Positions 34,393 through 41,928 of a stretch of 57,515 nt of DNA are shown here, piece after piece; the stretch's first letter is position 1, and each line of letters begins with the position of its first letter. Where the stretch lies: positions 1 to 57,515 of the forward strand of contig JAEUPE010000093.1 in assembly GCA_016790435.1 (NCBI GenBank), given 5' to 3'. The notes under the pieces were generated by a model. That model was not told the origin of the DNA. It saw only the letters and a program-made list of their open reading frames with translations, and searched no databases. The DNA comes from Rubrivivax sp. GTDB lineage: Bacteria > Pseudomonadota > Gammaproteobacteria > Burkholderiales > Burkholderiaceae_C. The position numbers and the translations under genes were made by a program.

Positions 34393-34875
34393 TTGTCGGT
34401 CTTGCGCCCCATCACCGGCGACGAGTACGCCGCCTGGCTTGAAACCGTCATTCCCGAGTACGCCGCCGACAAGGTGGCCTCGGGCCAATGGTCCGAGGAC
34501 TCGGCACTCGAGCTCTCGCGCAAGGAGTACGAGGATCTCCTGCCGGGCGGCAAGGACACGGAGAACAACCACATCCACACCGTGCTCGACCCTGAGGGTC
34601 GCCCGGTCGGCACCCTGTGGTTCGGTGTCAAGGACCGTGCGAAGAAGCGCGTGGCCTACGTCTTCGACATCGTCGTCGGCTCCGAGCATCGCAGGCGGGG
34701 GCACGCCTTCCGTGCCTTCCTGGCGATGGAGCAGGAGGTCGCCCGCCTCGGCCTCGACGGCATCGCGCTGCACGTCTTCGGCCACAACCAGGCGGCCCAT
34801 GCGCTCTACGTCAAGCTCGGGTACGTGGCCACGAACATCAACATGTTCAAGCCGGTGGCGCGCTCGCATGCCTGA
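34393..34875 (+). CDS. GNAT family N-acetyltransferase
   Basis: This 160-residue protein starts at TTG 34393 behind AAGGAG. The acetyl-CoA binding motif A is FDIVVGSEHRRRGHAFRAFLAME, and motif B-like NQAAHALYVKLGYVATN follows, typical of GNAT enzymes that acetylate small amines or protein N-termini. It is one of five GNAT genes in the window. The substrate is unknown. Confidence 0.88.
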   Translation: MSVLRPITGDEYAAWLETVIPEYAADKVASGQWSEDSALELSRKEYEDLLPGGKDTENNHIHTVLDPEGRPVGTLWFGVKDRAKKRVAYVFDIVVGSEHRRRGHAFRAFLAMEQEVARLGLDGIALHVFGHNQAAHALYVKLGYVATNINMFKPVARSHA

Positions 34876-34934
34876 TCCCTGCAGACGTTCGGCGCTGCCG
34901 CGCGCATGACAACCCGCCCACCACGCCGCCCGTG

Positions 34935-35240
34935 ATGGCCGAGTCGCTCGCCGTCGTGATCGTCACGCTCGCCGTGCTCGGCCCCGGGAGCTACCTGCTG
35001 CATGTCGCCTGGCAGCGAGGTGGCACACCGCGCAAAGTCGCCATCGCCGCGCTCCTGGCCATGTTCGCGCTCGTTGCCTGGCTGTTTGCGCCCGGCGCCC
35101 CCGGGACCACCGTCGAGGAGCGGGTGAGCCAGTTCGTCGGTGCCTGGGGCATCCTCTTCATGGTGATCGGCCTCCTCGTCATCGCGGCCGCGGCGCTTGG
35201 CAAGTTCCGGCCGCGCGACCGATCGGGTCCTGAAGAGTGA
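34935..35240 (+). CDS. small membrane protein
   Basis: This 101-residue protein has three hydrophobic helices (LAVVIVTLAVLGPGSYLLHVAW, VAIAALLAMFALVAWLFA, WGILFMVIGLLVIAAAALG) and a basic C-terminus. The start is ATG 34935 or GTG 34932. Its stop overlaps the GTG of the next GNAT gene (GTGA), implying coupling. No family was recognised. Confidence 0.65.
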   Translation: MAESLAVVIVTLAVLGPGSYLLHVAWQRGGTPRKVAIAALLAMFALVAWLFAPGAPGTTVEERVSQFVGAWGILFMVIGLLVIAAAALGKFRPRDRSGPEE

Positions 35241-35812
35241 ACCCGCGCCGGGCCGACCGTGCGCCAGGCTCGAGCCGGCTCGAACCGCAGATCGCCTTGA
35301 ACACGTTGCACGCAGCCCACCTGGTCCTCGAACCCCAGCTCGCAAGCCACGCCGTCGACATGTTCGCCGTCTTGAGCGATGCGGCCATCTACGAGTTCGA
35401 GAGCGAGCCGCCGCCCTCCGCGGCTGCGCTGGCGCAGCGCTATGCCATGCTCGAGTCGCGGCTGTCGCCCGATGGCACCGAGCAGTGGTTGAACTGGGTC
35501 GTCCGGCTGCCCGGTGGCGAACTTGCGGGCTTCATGCAGGCCACCGTGCTGGTCGGCGGGCGCGCCTACGTGGCTTACCAACTGGCCAGCCGGTTCTGGC
35601 GGCGAGGCATCGCCAGCACCGCGCTGGAGGCGGTGCTGCAGGAACTGGCCGCGCACTACGGCGTCCGCGACGCCTTTGCCGTGCTCAAGGCGGCCAACCA
35701 GCGCTCCGTCGGCCTGCTCGCCAAGCTCGGGTTCAGGCCCCTTCCGCCCGCGGCCCGCGCGCCGTGGGCGCAGGAGGCCGACGAAGTCACCGTGCACAGG
35801 GCCCTTCGATAG
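35237..35812 (+). CDS. GNAT family N-acetyltransferase (RimJ-like)
   Basis: This 191-residue protein, from GTG 35237, has the GNAT core AYVAYQLASRFWRRGIASTALEAVLQEL (motif A, Q/RxxGxA) and AVLKAANQRSVGLLAKLGF (motif B). The long N-terminal region with FAVLSDAAIYEFE resembles the RimJ/RimL group, which acetylates protein N-termini or small antibiotics-like amines. The GTG overlaps the preceding stop by 4 bp. An ATG at 35360 is too far in to be the start. Confidence 0.85.
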   Translation: MNPRRADRAPGSSRLEPQIALNTLHAAHLVLEPQLASHAVDMFAVLSDAAIYEFESEPPPSAAALAQRYAMLESRLSPDGTEQWLNWVVRLPGGELAGFMQATVLVGGRAYVAYQLASRFWRRGIASTALEAVLQELAAHYGVRDAFAVLKAANQRSVGLLAKLGFRPLPPAARAPWAQEADEVTVHRALR

Positions 35813-35918
35813 GCATGAACGCCCTCGCGGTCCACGGGATGGCGGTCCACGGATGCGGGCGACGGCCGGATGACTTGCCGACGCTGCCGCGTTTGTTCAT
35901 GATCGATCCCAAGGCCCT

Positions 35919-35947
35919 GCCTTCGTTCCTCTGCAGCAGACGAAGGC
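35919..35947. repeat. 8-bp inverted repeat in intergenic region
   Basis: GCCTTCGT (35919-35926) and ACGAAGGC (35940-35947) flank 13 bases in the 205-bp gap between a GNAT gene and an exported protein gene. A direct repeat GCGGTCCACGG occurs twice nearby (35834-35857 region). It could be a terminator stem without a T-tract or an operator for the next gene. Confidence 0.4.
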
Positions 35948-36017
35948 GGATACAGGCCTCGCATGCAGGCACCTTCGCGCCCGCCGGGCGCCATCCATGA
36001 ACTCCAGCCAAGGCACC

Positions 36018-36344
36018 ATGCGTCGTCTCACAGTTCTTGCAACCACGTCGGTGTTCCTCGCGCTCCTGTCGCCCGGTGTCCAGGCACAGGCCTCGGGAGC
36101 GAGCGTGACGGCCGAGTCACGGATCGCCAAGAACTGGCGCGCGCGGATCATCTTCAAGTCCGGGGCGACGCAGGACCTGCTCTGGGTCGGCGTCTCCACC
36201 GACACGTTCAACCAGATGCGCGTGGCCTTCTGGCGGTACCTGAACAACGAGGGGCCCAACCGCTTCAACTCGACCGGCCCCGACGGCGTTCAGATCGCGA
36301 TCACCTGGGCCGACGTCTCCGCCGTGACCACCTGGACCGACTGA
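36018..36344 (+). CDS. hypothetical exported protein
   Basis: This 108-residue protein has a signal peptide (MRRLTVLATTSVFLALLSPGVQAQ). The mature part RARIIFKSGATQDLLWVGVSTDTF and FWRYLNNEGPNRFNSTGPDG looks like a small beta-rich domain with a conserved-type Trp-Arg core. ATG 36018 is preferred over 35997 because AAGG lies 6 bases before it and it yields a normal signal sequence. The function is unknown. Confidence 0.65.
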   Translation: MRRLTVLATTSVFLALLSPGVQAQASGASVTAESRIAKNWRARIIFKSGATQDLLWVGVSTDTFNQMRVAFWRYLNNEGPNRFNSTGPDGVQIAITWADVSAVTTWTD

Positions 36345-36388
36345 GCGCCGCGACCCATGCCTGAGGCCACCCTGGACGCAGCACTTCC

Positions 36389-36904
36389 ATGACCCACACC
36401 GCGCCATCGACCGACACCTTGCGATCGCTCTTCGCGTGCAAGGCCTGGGCCAACGAAGAACTCTTCGCGGCGCTGGCCGACGTGGACGCCGTGGCGCATG
36501 CGGCTGAACTCCGCAGCGCCATTCGCATCCTCAATCACGTGCACGTGGTCGACCGCATCTTCCAGGCCCACCTGGAGGGCAAGCCTCACCGCTACGAGGC
36601 CACCAACACCCAGGAGACGCCAACCCTCGCGGCACTCGCCGCCGACGTCAAGGCGGTCGACGCGTGGTATCGCTCCTACGTGGAGACCTTGCCTCGGTTG
36701 GCGCTGTCGGAGCGAGTCCGCTTCGTCTTCACCGACGGCGACGTGGGCCTCATGAGCCGCGAGGAGATCCTGCTGCATGTCGTCACGCACGGCGGCTACC
36801 ACCGTGGCGCTGCCGGCCAGGTGATGCGCGCCGCATCGGCCGCTCCGCCGCGCGACCTGTACACGCGCTTCCTCCACCTCGCCGAGCCCGAGCGTCGACA
36901 GTGA
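36389..36904 (+). CDS. DinB family protein
   Basis: This 171-residue four-helix bundle of the DinB/YfiT superfamily has the three metal-binding histidines in the expected places: NHVHVVD (about residue 49), then HVVTH and YHRG near residues 131-138. DinB-like proteins include thiol-dependent S-transferases using bacillithiol or mycothiol and many of unknown role. The GTG of the next gene overlaps its stop. The neighbouring genes do not point to a pathway. Confidence 0.87.
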   Translation: MTHTAPSTDTLRSLFACKAWANEELFAALADVDAVAHAAELRSAIRILNHVHVVDRIFQAHLEGKPHRYEATNTQETPTLAALAADVKAVDAWYRSYVETLPRLALSERVRFVFTDGDVGLMSREEILLHVVTHGGYHRGAAGQVMRAASAAPPRDLYTRFLHLAEPERRQ

Positions 36905-37434
36905 CCCCGGGCCCCTCGACCGACGCGCGGCGCAGGGCAAGCCACATCGCCATCGGCTGGCCGCTGGCGATGTGGCTTGCCCTGGCGAGCACCGGCAACG
37001 CCAGTGCCATCGGCATCGAGTTCGGCAGGTGCCGCCACGTCGTCGACGCCACCGCCCGGCTGGCCTGCTACGACGCCATCCCCTACGTGGCAGCGCAAGC
37101 CACCGGGCCGGCCTCCGCACCGTCGGCCGCGACGCGCCCTGCCGACCCGCCCAGCGCACCACGCTCGGCGCTGGATCGCTTCGGCCTCGTGGGGCGCAGT
37201 CCTGCGGACGAGTTGCAGAGCATCGCGTCGTCGGTCGGGGCGGACTTCTCCGGCTGGGGGCCGAACGAGCGAATCCGCCTGGACAACGGCCAGGTCTGGG
37301 AGGTCGTCGACGGCAGCAGCGGCTCCGTGGGCCCGGCCAACCGCAAGATCACCGTCCGGCGGGGGGCGCTCGGCTCCTTCTTCCTCGACTTCGAAGGATT
37401 GAACAGTTCTCCGAGAGTCCGGCGCATCCGCTGA
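36901..37434 (+). CDS. hypothetical exported protein with RLACYD motif
   Basis: This 177-residue protein starts at GTG 36901, overlapping the DinB stop by 4 bp. After a hydrophobic leader (IGWPLAMWLALASTGNASA) comes CRHVVDATARLACYDAIP. This resembles the C...D...RLACYD motif seen at the N-terminus of several secreted proteobacterial proteins, including TagO/VasI-type components of type VI secretion. A proline/alanine linker leads to a C-terminal beta domain (IRLDNGQVWEVVDG). No type VI genes are nearby, so a T6SS role is not claimed. Confidence 0.7.
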   Translation: MTPGPSTDARRRASHIAIGWPLAMWLALASTGNASAIGIEFGRCRHVVDATARLACYDAIPYVAAQATGPASAPSAATRPADPPSAPRSALDRFGLVGRSPADELQSIASSVGADFSGWGPNERIRLDNGQVWEVVDGSSGSVGPANRKITVRRGALGSFFLDFEGLNSSPRVRRIR

Positions 37435-37469
37435 TGCGCGAAGTGTCCAGCTGAACCAGCCCATGCGTC

Positions 37470-37940
37470 ATGCGAATCGAAGTCGACGATCTCACCCGCC
37501 CCGAAGTGCTCGACCTGCTGCGCGAGCACCTCGCGAACATGCACGAGCTCTCGCCGCCGGAGCAGGTCTTCGCGCTCGACGTGACGAAGCTGCGCGCGCC
37601 GGACATCACCTTCTGGACCGTGTGGGACGGCGGCGCGCTGCTCGGCTGCGGCGCGCTCAAGGAACTGGGCCCCGCGCACGGTGAGGTGAAGTCGATGCGC
37701 ACGCCCAAGGCGCTTCGGCGCCGAGGGGCCGGGCGCGCGGTGCTGGCGCAGATCGTCGACGAAGCCTGCCGGCGCGGTTACGAACGGCTCAGCCTCGAGA
37801 CCGGTTCGCATCCCGCCTTCGGCGCGGCGCATGCGCTGTACCGGAGCGTCGGCTTCAGCGACTGTGGCCCTTTCGGCAGCTACCGGGAGAACGAGAACAG
37901 CGTCTTCATGTCCCTGCGCCTGTCTCCGGGCGCGGCCTGA
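37470..37940 (+). CDS. GNAT family N-acetyltransferase
   Basis: A 156-residue GNAT enzyme with motif A VKSMRTPKALRRRGAGRAVLAQI and motif B ETGSHPAFGAAHALYRSVGF, ending FMSLRL. It is similar in layout to the YsnE/ElaA-like group. The reaction is transfer of acetyl from acetyl-CoA to an unidentified amine. It is one of three GNAT genes within 4 kb here and lies 35 bp after the exported RLACYD protein gene. Confidence 0.9.
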   Translation: MRIEVDDLTRPEVLDLLREHLANMHELSPPEQVFALDVTKLRAPDITFWTVWDGGALLGCGALKELGPAHGEVKSMRTPKALRRRGAGRAVLAQIVDEACRRGYERLSLETGSHPAFGAAHALYRSVGFSDCGPFGSYRENENSVFMSLRLSPGAA

Positions 37941-37979
37941 CCGCGGCTCGATCCCGACCTCTCGCCTTCGAGGCCCACG

Positions 37980-38192
37980 ATGAACACCGCACCACCCGCT
38001 CGACCGCTGCCGGAAATGCGGTGCCCGCTTTGCGGCGGCCCGAACGGCTGCCTGCCCGCCGCCACCGGCCGCTTCGACACGCCGTGCTGGTGCCGCGATA
38101 TCGCTTTCCCCGCCAGCCTGCTCGCGCAGGTGCCGGCCGACAAGGCGGGCCGTGCCTGCGTGTGCGCGAAGTGCGCACAATCCGCCGCATGA
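37980..38192 (+). CDS. cysteine-rich CWC family protein
   Basis: This 70-residue protein has the CWC pattern: MRCPLCGGPNGCLPA, DTPCWCRDIAFP and ACVCAKCAQ, with eight cysteines that probably bind zinc. The family is small and of unknown function, common in gamma- and beta-proteobacteria. The stop overlaps the start of the DUF2164 gene (ATGA); these two families are often found together. Confidence 0.87.
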   Translation: MNTAPPARPLPEMRCPLCGGPNGCLPAATGRFDTPCWCRDIAFPASLLAQVPADKAGRACVCAKCAQSAA

Positions 38193-38464
38193 GCATCCAA
38201 CTGTCCAAGGAGGCCCGCGCCGAGGCCGTCACGTCCATCGAGCGTTACTTCGCCGAGAACATGGACGAACGCATCGGCAACATCGCCGCCGGAGCGCTGC
38301 TCGGCTTCTTCCTCGAAGAGATCGGCCCCTGCATCTACAACCAGGCCGTCACGGACGTGCAGGAAAAGCTCCAGGTGCGCATCGCCGAGCTCGACCTCGA
38401 GGCGCACGAAGACGAGTTCCAGTACTGGCCGCGGCAGGCGAAAGCCGCGAAGGGCCGCCGGTGA
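38189..38464 (+). CDS. DUF2164 family protein
   Basis: This 91-residue helical protein of the DUF2164 family (QLSKEARAEAVTSIERYF, FFLEEIGPCIYNQAVTDVQ) ends in a basic tail. Its function is unknown. The ATG overlaps the CWC gene by 4 bp and the stop overlaps a possible GTG start (38461) of the next GNAT gene, so the three form a translationally linked group. Confidence 0.9.
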   Translation: MSIQLSKEARAEAVTSIERYFAENMDERIGNIAAGALLGFFLEEIGPCIYNQAVTDVQEKLQVRIAELDLEAHEDEFQYWPRQAKAAKGRR

Positions 38465-38487
38465 GGCCGCCGGTGAGGCCGCGGCCC

Positions 38488-38946
38488 ATGGAACTGCGCC
38501 TGGCCGAAACCCGCGATGCCTCGGCAATCGCGCGGCTGTCCAAGCAGGAGATCGAGCAGGGGCTGGCCTGGAGCTGGACGCCGGCGCGCGTCGGCCGGGC
38601 CATCGCCGACCCGGACACCAATGTCCTGGTGGCCAAGGACGAGGGCGGCCTGCTCGGCTTCGGCATCATGATCTACCGCGAACAGCACGCGCACCTGTGC
38701 CTCTTCGCCGTGCGCCCGGACGGCCGCCGCCGGGGCGTGGGCAGCGCCCTGCTGGCTTGGCTGGAAAGGGTGGCGCAGGTCGCCGGCGTGCAGCGGCTCA
38801 GCCTCGAAGCGAGGCACGACAACGCGGCGGCGATCGCCTTCTATCGGGAGCACGGCTACCGCACTTCGGCCGTCGTGGCCGGCATGTACCAAGGCGTCGA
38901 GGACGGCGTGCGCCTGGAGAAATGGCTGTCCTCGTCCGGTTCCTAG
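38488..38946 (+). CDS. GNAT family N-acetyltransferase
   Basis: This 152-residue enzyme has motif A LCLFAVRPDGRRRGVGSALLAWLE and motif B LEARHDNAAAIAFYREHGYRTS, close to RimI-type acetyltransferases. ATG 38488 is used; an in-frame GTG at 38461 overlaps the DUF2164 stop and may be the true start. The substrate is not evident. Confidence 0.9.
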   Translation: MELRLAETRDASAIARLSKQEIEQGLAWSWTPARVGRAIADPDTNVLVAKDEGGLLGFGIMIYREQHAHLCLFAVRPDGRRRGVGSALLAWLERVAQVAGVQRLSLEARHDNAAAIAFYREHGYRTSAVVAGMYQGVEDGVRLEKWLSSSGS

Positions 38947-38952
38947 AAGCAA

Positions 38953-39453
38953 GTGCGGCCCGACCCCCTGTCCAGCACCCCACCCGCCGCCGTCGACTTC
39001 CGGCTGCCCGGTGAAGTGGTGCGCCGCGCGTTCCTGCAGCACACGGCGGTGATCGTCGGCGTGCTCGTGCTCTACCACCTGCTGACGCAGCAGGCCTCCC
39101 TGGGCGCCCTGGCCGGCGGCGCGGCCCTGGCGGTGCTCGTGCTGGCCGTGGCCTATGCCGCCACGGCGCACCGCACCTGGATCACGCTGTCGCCGGCCGG
39201 GCTTTCGTCCACCGGCTACACGGGCCGCAAGCTCGAGCTGCCCTGGACGATGCCGGTCCAGGTCACCGCATCGCGCCGATCGGGCCACCGAGGCCACGCC
39301 ATCGCGCAGCCGTCCGCGGGCTTCCTGCGAACGAGCATGAGCGCGGTCTTCGTGCCCCTTGCCATTTCCACGAGCCCGGAGTTCGTCAGCCGGGTGGCGG
39401 CGTGGGCGCCGGCGGGTCATCCGCTGCGCGCCGTCGTCTCCAAGGCGGCTTGA
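38953..39453 (+). CDS. hypothetical membrane protein
   Basis: This 166-residue protein starts at GTG 38953, 7 bp after the GNAT stop. It has two adjacent membrane helices (HTAVIVGVLVLYHLLT, ALAGGAALAVLVLAVAYAA) followed by a beta-rich domain (TWITLSPAGLSSTGYTGRKLELPW) reminiscent of the PH-like domains of small membrane-bound YcxB/YokE-type proteins. The function is unknown. Confidence 0.65.
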   Translation: MRPDPLSSTPPAAVDFRLPGEVVRRAFLQHTAVIVGVLVLYHLLTQQASLGALAGGAALAVLVLAVAYAATAHRTWITLSPAGLSSTGYTGRKLELPWTMPVQVTASRRSGHRGHAIAQPSAGFLRTSMSAVFVPLAISTSPEFVSRVAAWAPAGHPLRAVVSKAA

Positions 39454-39458
39454 TCGGC

Positions 39459-39857
39459 ATGCACCACCCGCGCATCGAGCACGTCGCGCTCTGGGCCCGC
39501 GACCTGGAGTCACTGTGCGCCTTCTATGCGCGCACGTTCGGCGCCGCGATCGGTCCGCTCTACGAGAACCCGAAGAAGGGCTTCATGTCCCGCTTCCTGC
39601 AGTTCGCCAGCGGCGCCAGGCTGGAGGTCATGCAGACCTCGACGCTGCAGCCGGCCGAGCACGCGCCCGGCGCGCAACGCATGGGCCTCACGCACCTGGC
39701 CATCGCGCTCGGTTCGGACACGGCGGTGGACGCGCTCACGGCTTCGCTGGCCGAGGCCGGCGCCACGGTCCTCGACGGCCCTCGCCGCACCGGCGACGGG
39801 TACTACGAGAGCGTCGTGCTCGACCCCGAAGGCAACCGCCTCGAGCTCACCACGTAG
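39459..39857 (+). CDS. VOC (glyoxalase/bleomycin-resistance) family protein
   Basis: This 132-residue protein has the paired beta-alpha-beta-beta-beta modules of the vicinal oxygen chelate fold: RIEHVALWARDLESLCAFYARTFG at the start, LTHLAIALGS for the second module, and DPEGNRLELT at the end, giving H8, E54-type, H74 and E130 as likely metal ligands. It is usually a lyase, thiol transferase or antibiotic-binding protein; the substrate is unknown. Confidence 0.9.
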   Translation: MHHPRIEHVALWARDLESLCAFYARTFGAAIGPLYENPKKGFMSRFLQFASGARLEVMQTSTLQPAEHAPGAQRMGLTHLAIALGSDTAVDALTASLAEAGATVLDGPRRTGDGYYESVVLDPEGNRLELTT

Positions 39858-39905
39858 CCCGGCCAAGCCTGGCGAGCGGGGCCACACGAACCACCGGAAC
39901 CCTGG

Positions 39906-40160
39906 GTGCACCCGTTCACCACGCGTCCGTGGCTGCCGCCTGCCGTGCTCTGCCCGGTCGTGTACGCACTGGTCGCCTGGCTGGGCGAGGGCCGCTATCG
40001 CGGCGAGTTCCTCGGCCTGAGTCTCGCCGTCGGCGCTGCGGGGGCGGCACTGCTGGTCTTCAACCGGCTGGCCGCGCGCCGCTTCTGGGTGCACTGGTCG
40101 GGCGTGTTCTGCCTCAACTGGCTCTTCGCCGCTTACGTCGTCGCCGTGCTGGCGATTTGA
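39906..40160 (+). CDS. small membrane protein
   Basis: This 84-residue protein from GTG 39906 has three hydrophobic helices (AVLCPVVYALVAWLG, FLGLSLAVGAAGAALLVF, SGVFCLNWLFAAYVVAVLAI). No family was recognised. It ends the plus-strand run of small genes and is convergent with the LysE gene. Confidence 0.6.
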   Translation: MHPFTTRPWLPPAVLCPVVYALVAWLGEGRYRGEFLGLSLAVGAAGAALLVFNRLAARRFWVHWSGVFCLNWLFAAYVVAVLAI

Positions 40161-40208
40161 CGGGCCAGGAGGGCGGGTCCGGCAGACGCTGGGCCCTCAC
40201 GCTCGACG

Positions 40209-40841
40209 TCAGGCCGTACGCCGTGCCAGCAACGCCCAAACGCCGGCACCGGAAAGCAGCGAGCCACCCAGCAGGTTGAAGCGCCGCTGCGCCCGCGGCG
40301 AGGCGAGCAGTCGCCGCGCCGCGCCGGCAAACGCCGCATAGAGCGCCGCGTTCAGCGTGGCCATGGCGACGAAGGTGGCAGCCAGCACCCACAACTGAGG
40401 TGCCACCGGCTGCGCCGGGCTCAGGAACTGCGGCAGGAAGGCGACGAAGAAGATGATGCCCTTCGGGTTGAGCGCCGTGACCGCGTACGTGTGCGCAAAG
40501 AGCCGCCAGCGAGAGCCCGGTGCAGCGGCAGGCGCGGCCGCCTCGGGGGCCGGGCCGACCCCGGCACGCAGCAGCTTGAACCCGAGCCAGAGCAGGTAGA
40601 GCCCGCCCGCCACCTTGACCAGCGTGAACCAGAACGCCGACGTGGCCAGCAGCGCACCCAGCCCCAGCAGCGACAGCACCAGCGCCGTGGAGTCGCCGAG
40701 CGCCACCGCCGCCACCAGCGGCACGTTGGCCCGCCGGCCGTGCGCCAGCGAGTAGCTGATGACGGTGAGGATCGTGGGGCCGGGCAGCACGAGCAGCACC
40801 GCGGAAGCGGCGACGAAGGCGAGCCAGAGTTCGAGGGGCAT
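40209..40841 (-). CDS. LysE/RhtB family amino-acid exporter
   Basis: This 210-residue inner-membrane exporter has six hydrophobic segments and the family signature VLLVLPGPTILTVISYSLAHGRR near the N-terminus and ALNPKGIIFFVAFLPQF in the middle. It exports an amino acid or derivative such as lysine, threonine or homoserine lactone. It lies 74 bp downstream of the esterase on the same strand and may be co-transcribed. Confidence 0.92.
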   Translation of the reverse strand: MPLELWLAFVAASAVLLVLPGPTILTVISYSLAHGRRANVPLVAAVALGDSTALVLSLLGLGALLATSAFWFTLVKVAGGLYLLWLGFKLLRAGVGPAPEAAAPAAAPGSRWRLFAHTYAVTALNPKGIIFFVAFLPQFLSPAQPVAPQLWVLAATFVAMATLNAALYAAFAGAARRLLASPRAQRRFNLLGGSLLSGAGVWALLARRTA

Positions 40842-40915
40842 GGATGCGCTCCGAATGAGTTGGAAACACTACGCCATTCGGGCCATGCTCGAATCGACCC
40901 GGGCCTGACCGCTGC

Positions 40916-41740
40916 TCAAGGTCTGTCGGCCAATGCGAACGCCAAGCCGTCTGCCAGCACTTGCGGAACGATGCCGCTGTGGGTGCCCGAGTACGCCTGC
41001 GCACGGAACGTGAAACGCCCGTAGTCGCGCTGCGCCACCGCGGCGGCGTAGATCAGGTTGGCCGAGTTGTTGCCGTTGGAGGCGTACGACAGGTTAAGCC
41101 GAACGGGCAGGTCGCGATGGGCCGCCGCATAGCTTCGTTCCCATTCATCGGCCACCGCGGGCATGCAACTGATCGAAGAGTCGCTGGCGAGATACGACCT
41201 GAAGGTGTGTTGGTCGGGAGGCTCCGAGAACATCGCGTACAGCACGAAGCTGCCGCCATGCGAGTGACCGAAGAGCACGCGTTGGCCAGGGTCGCCGCCG
41301 ATCGTTCGTTCGACGTGGGGAATGAGTTCCCGGCGGATGAAGTCGAGGTAGGCCGAGTGGCCGCCGCCGTTGGCAGTGCACGCATTCGCGGGCACGAAAT
41401 CGCGACTGCGCTGGCCCGAAGTGTGGAGGGCGACGATGATCAAGCGGGTGCGCGTGGACTCCACGATGCCCACGAGCGTCTCGAACCAGCTCTCGCCGTC
41501 GAGCACATAGACGACCGGCATGCCGTCGCGAGGACCGGCACTCGCAGGCGGCACGTAGACGCTGAGCAGGTAGCTGGTACCGGTAATGCCCGAGCTGATG
41601 CTGTCCGTGTCGCGGCCCCCTTCGATGGCCGTGCCGCCATCTCCGGAGCCACCACAAGCGGCCAGCACCGTTGCAGGCAGTGCCGTCGCGGCGGCGAACT
41701 TCAAGAGCCTGCGACGTTGAAAAGTGAGATCGGAGTCCAC
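40916..41740 (-). CDS. Tat-exported lipoprotein esterase (alpha/beta hydrolase)
   Basis: This 274-residue protein begins with a twin-arginine signal (QRRRLLKFAAATALPATVLAACGG) that ends in a lipobox LAAC, so it is probably a folded, lipid-anchored periplasmic enzyme. The hydrolase domain resembles the putative esterase D / IroE group: LLSVYVPP, YVLDGESWF, the nucleophile elbow GHSHGGSF and a late GTHSG histidine. It would hydrolyse an ester such as a siderophore or phenolic ester; there is no iron-uptake gene nearby. It diverges from the hybrid kinase gene. Confidence 0.87.
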   Translation of the reverse strand: MDSDLTFQRRRLLKFAAATALPATVLAACGGSGDGGTAIEGGRDTDSISSGITGTSYLLSVYVPPASAGPRDGMPVVYVLDGESWFETLVGIVESTRTRLIIVALHTSGQRSRDFVPANACTANGGGHSAYLDFIRRELIPHVERTIGGDPGQRVLFGHSHGGSFVLYAMFSEPPDQHTFRSYLASDSSISCMPAVADEWERSYAAAHRDLPVRLNLSYASNGNNSANLIYAAAVAQRDYGRFTFRAQAYSGTHSGIVPQVLADGLAFALADRP

Positions 41741-41787
41741 TGGGGGGCGGCCGAACGCGGAGTGGAGCAGGAGTCGATCGTAGGCCA

Positions 41788-41812
41788 GCCCTGCCCGCGG
41801 GGCGGTCAGGGC
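41788..41812. promoter_or_regulatory. inverted repeat GCCCTG-N13-CAGGGC
   Basis: The half-sites at 41788-41793 and 41807-41812 lie in the divergent gap between esterase and kinase genes. They equal the arms of the 16-bp palindrome at 8485-8500 but with a wider spacer. This is a weak operator candidate. Confidence 0.25.
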
Positions 41813-41860
41813 CGTCGGTGCACTTCGGCGCGAACAAGTCCCACTTCCGCGGCGTCTTCA

Positions 41861-41900
41861 CGCTTTGCGCCGCTCGCCCTCGCACCCCGGCCGCAAAGCG
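41861..41900. promoter_or_regulatory. perfect 9-bp inverted repeat upstream of hybrid kinase
   Basis: CGCTTTGCG (41861-41869) and CGCAAAGCG (41892-41900) are separated by 22 bases and end 28 bases before the kinase ATG at 41929. They could form a leader hairpin or a split operator controlling kinase expression. Confidence 0.4.
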
Positions 41901-41928
41901 GGCAGAAGCGGAGAAACATGGCGCCTCG

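Noticed and set aside
36901-37434. Assigning the RLACYD protein to type VI secretion
   Set aside because: Only a short motif agrees and no type VI gene lies in the window.
32307-40160. Integron cassette array, prompted by many small genes and a GTTAGGC-like sequence near 32360
   Set aside because: No paired attC sites (RYYYAAC before GTTRRRY) are seen. Many genes overlap by stop/start, which cassettes cannot do, and no integrase is present.
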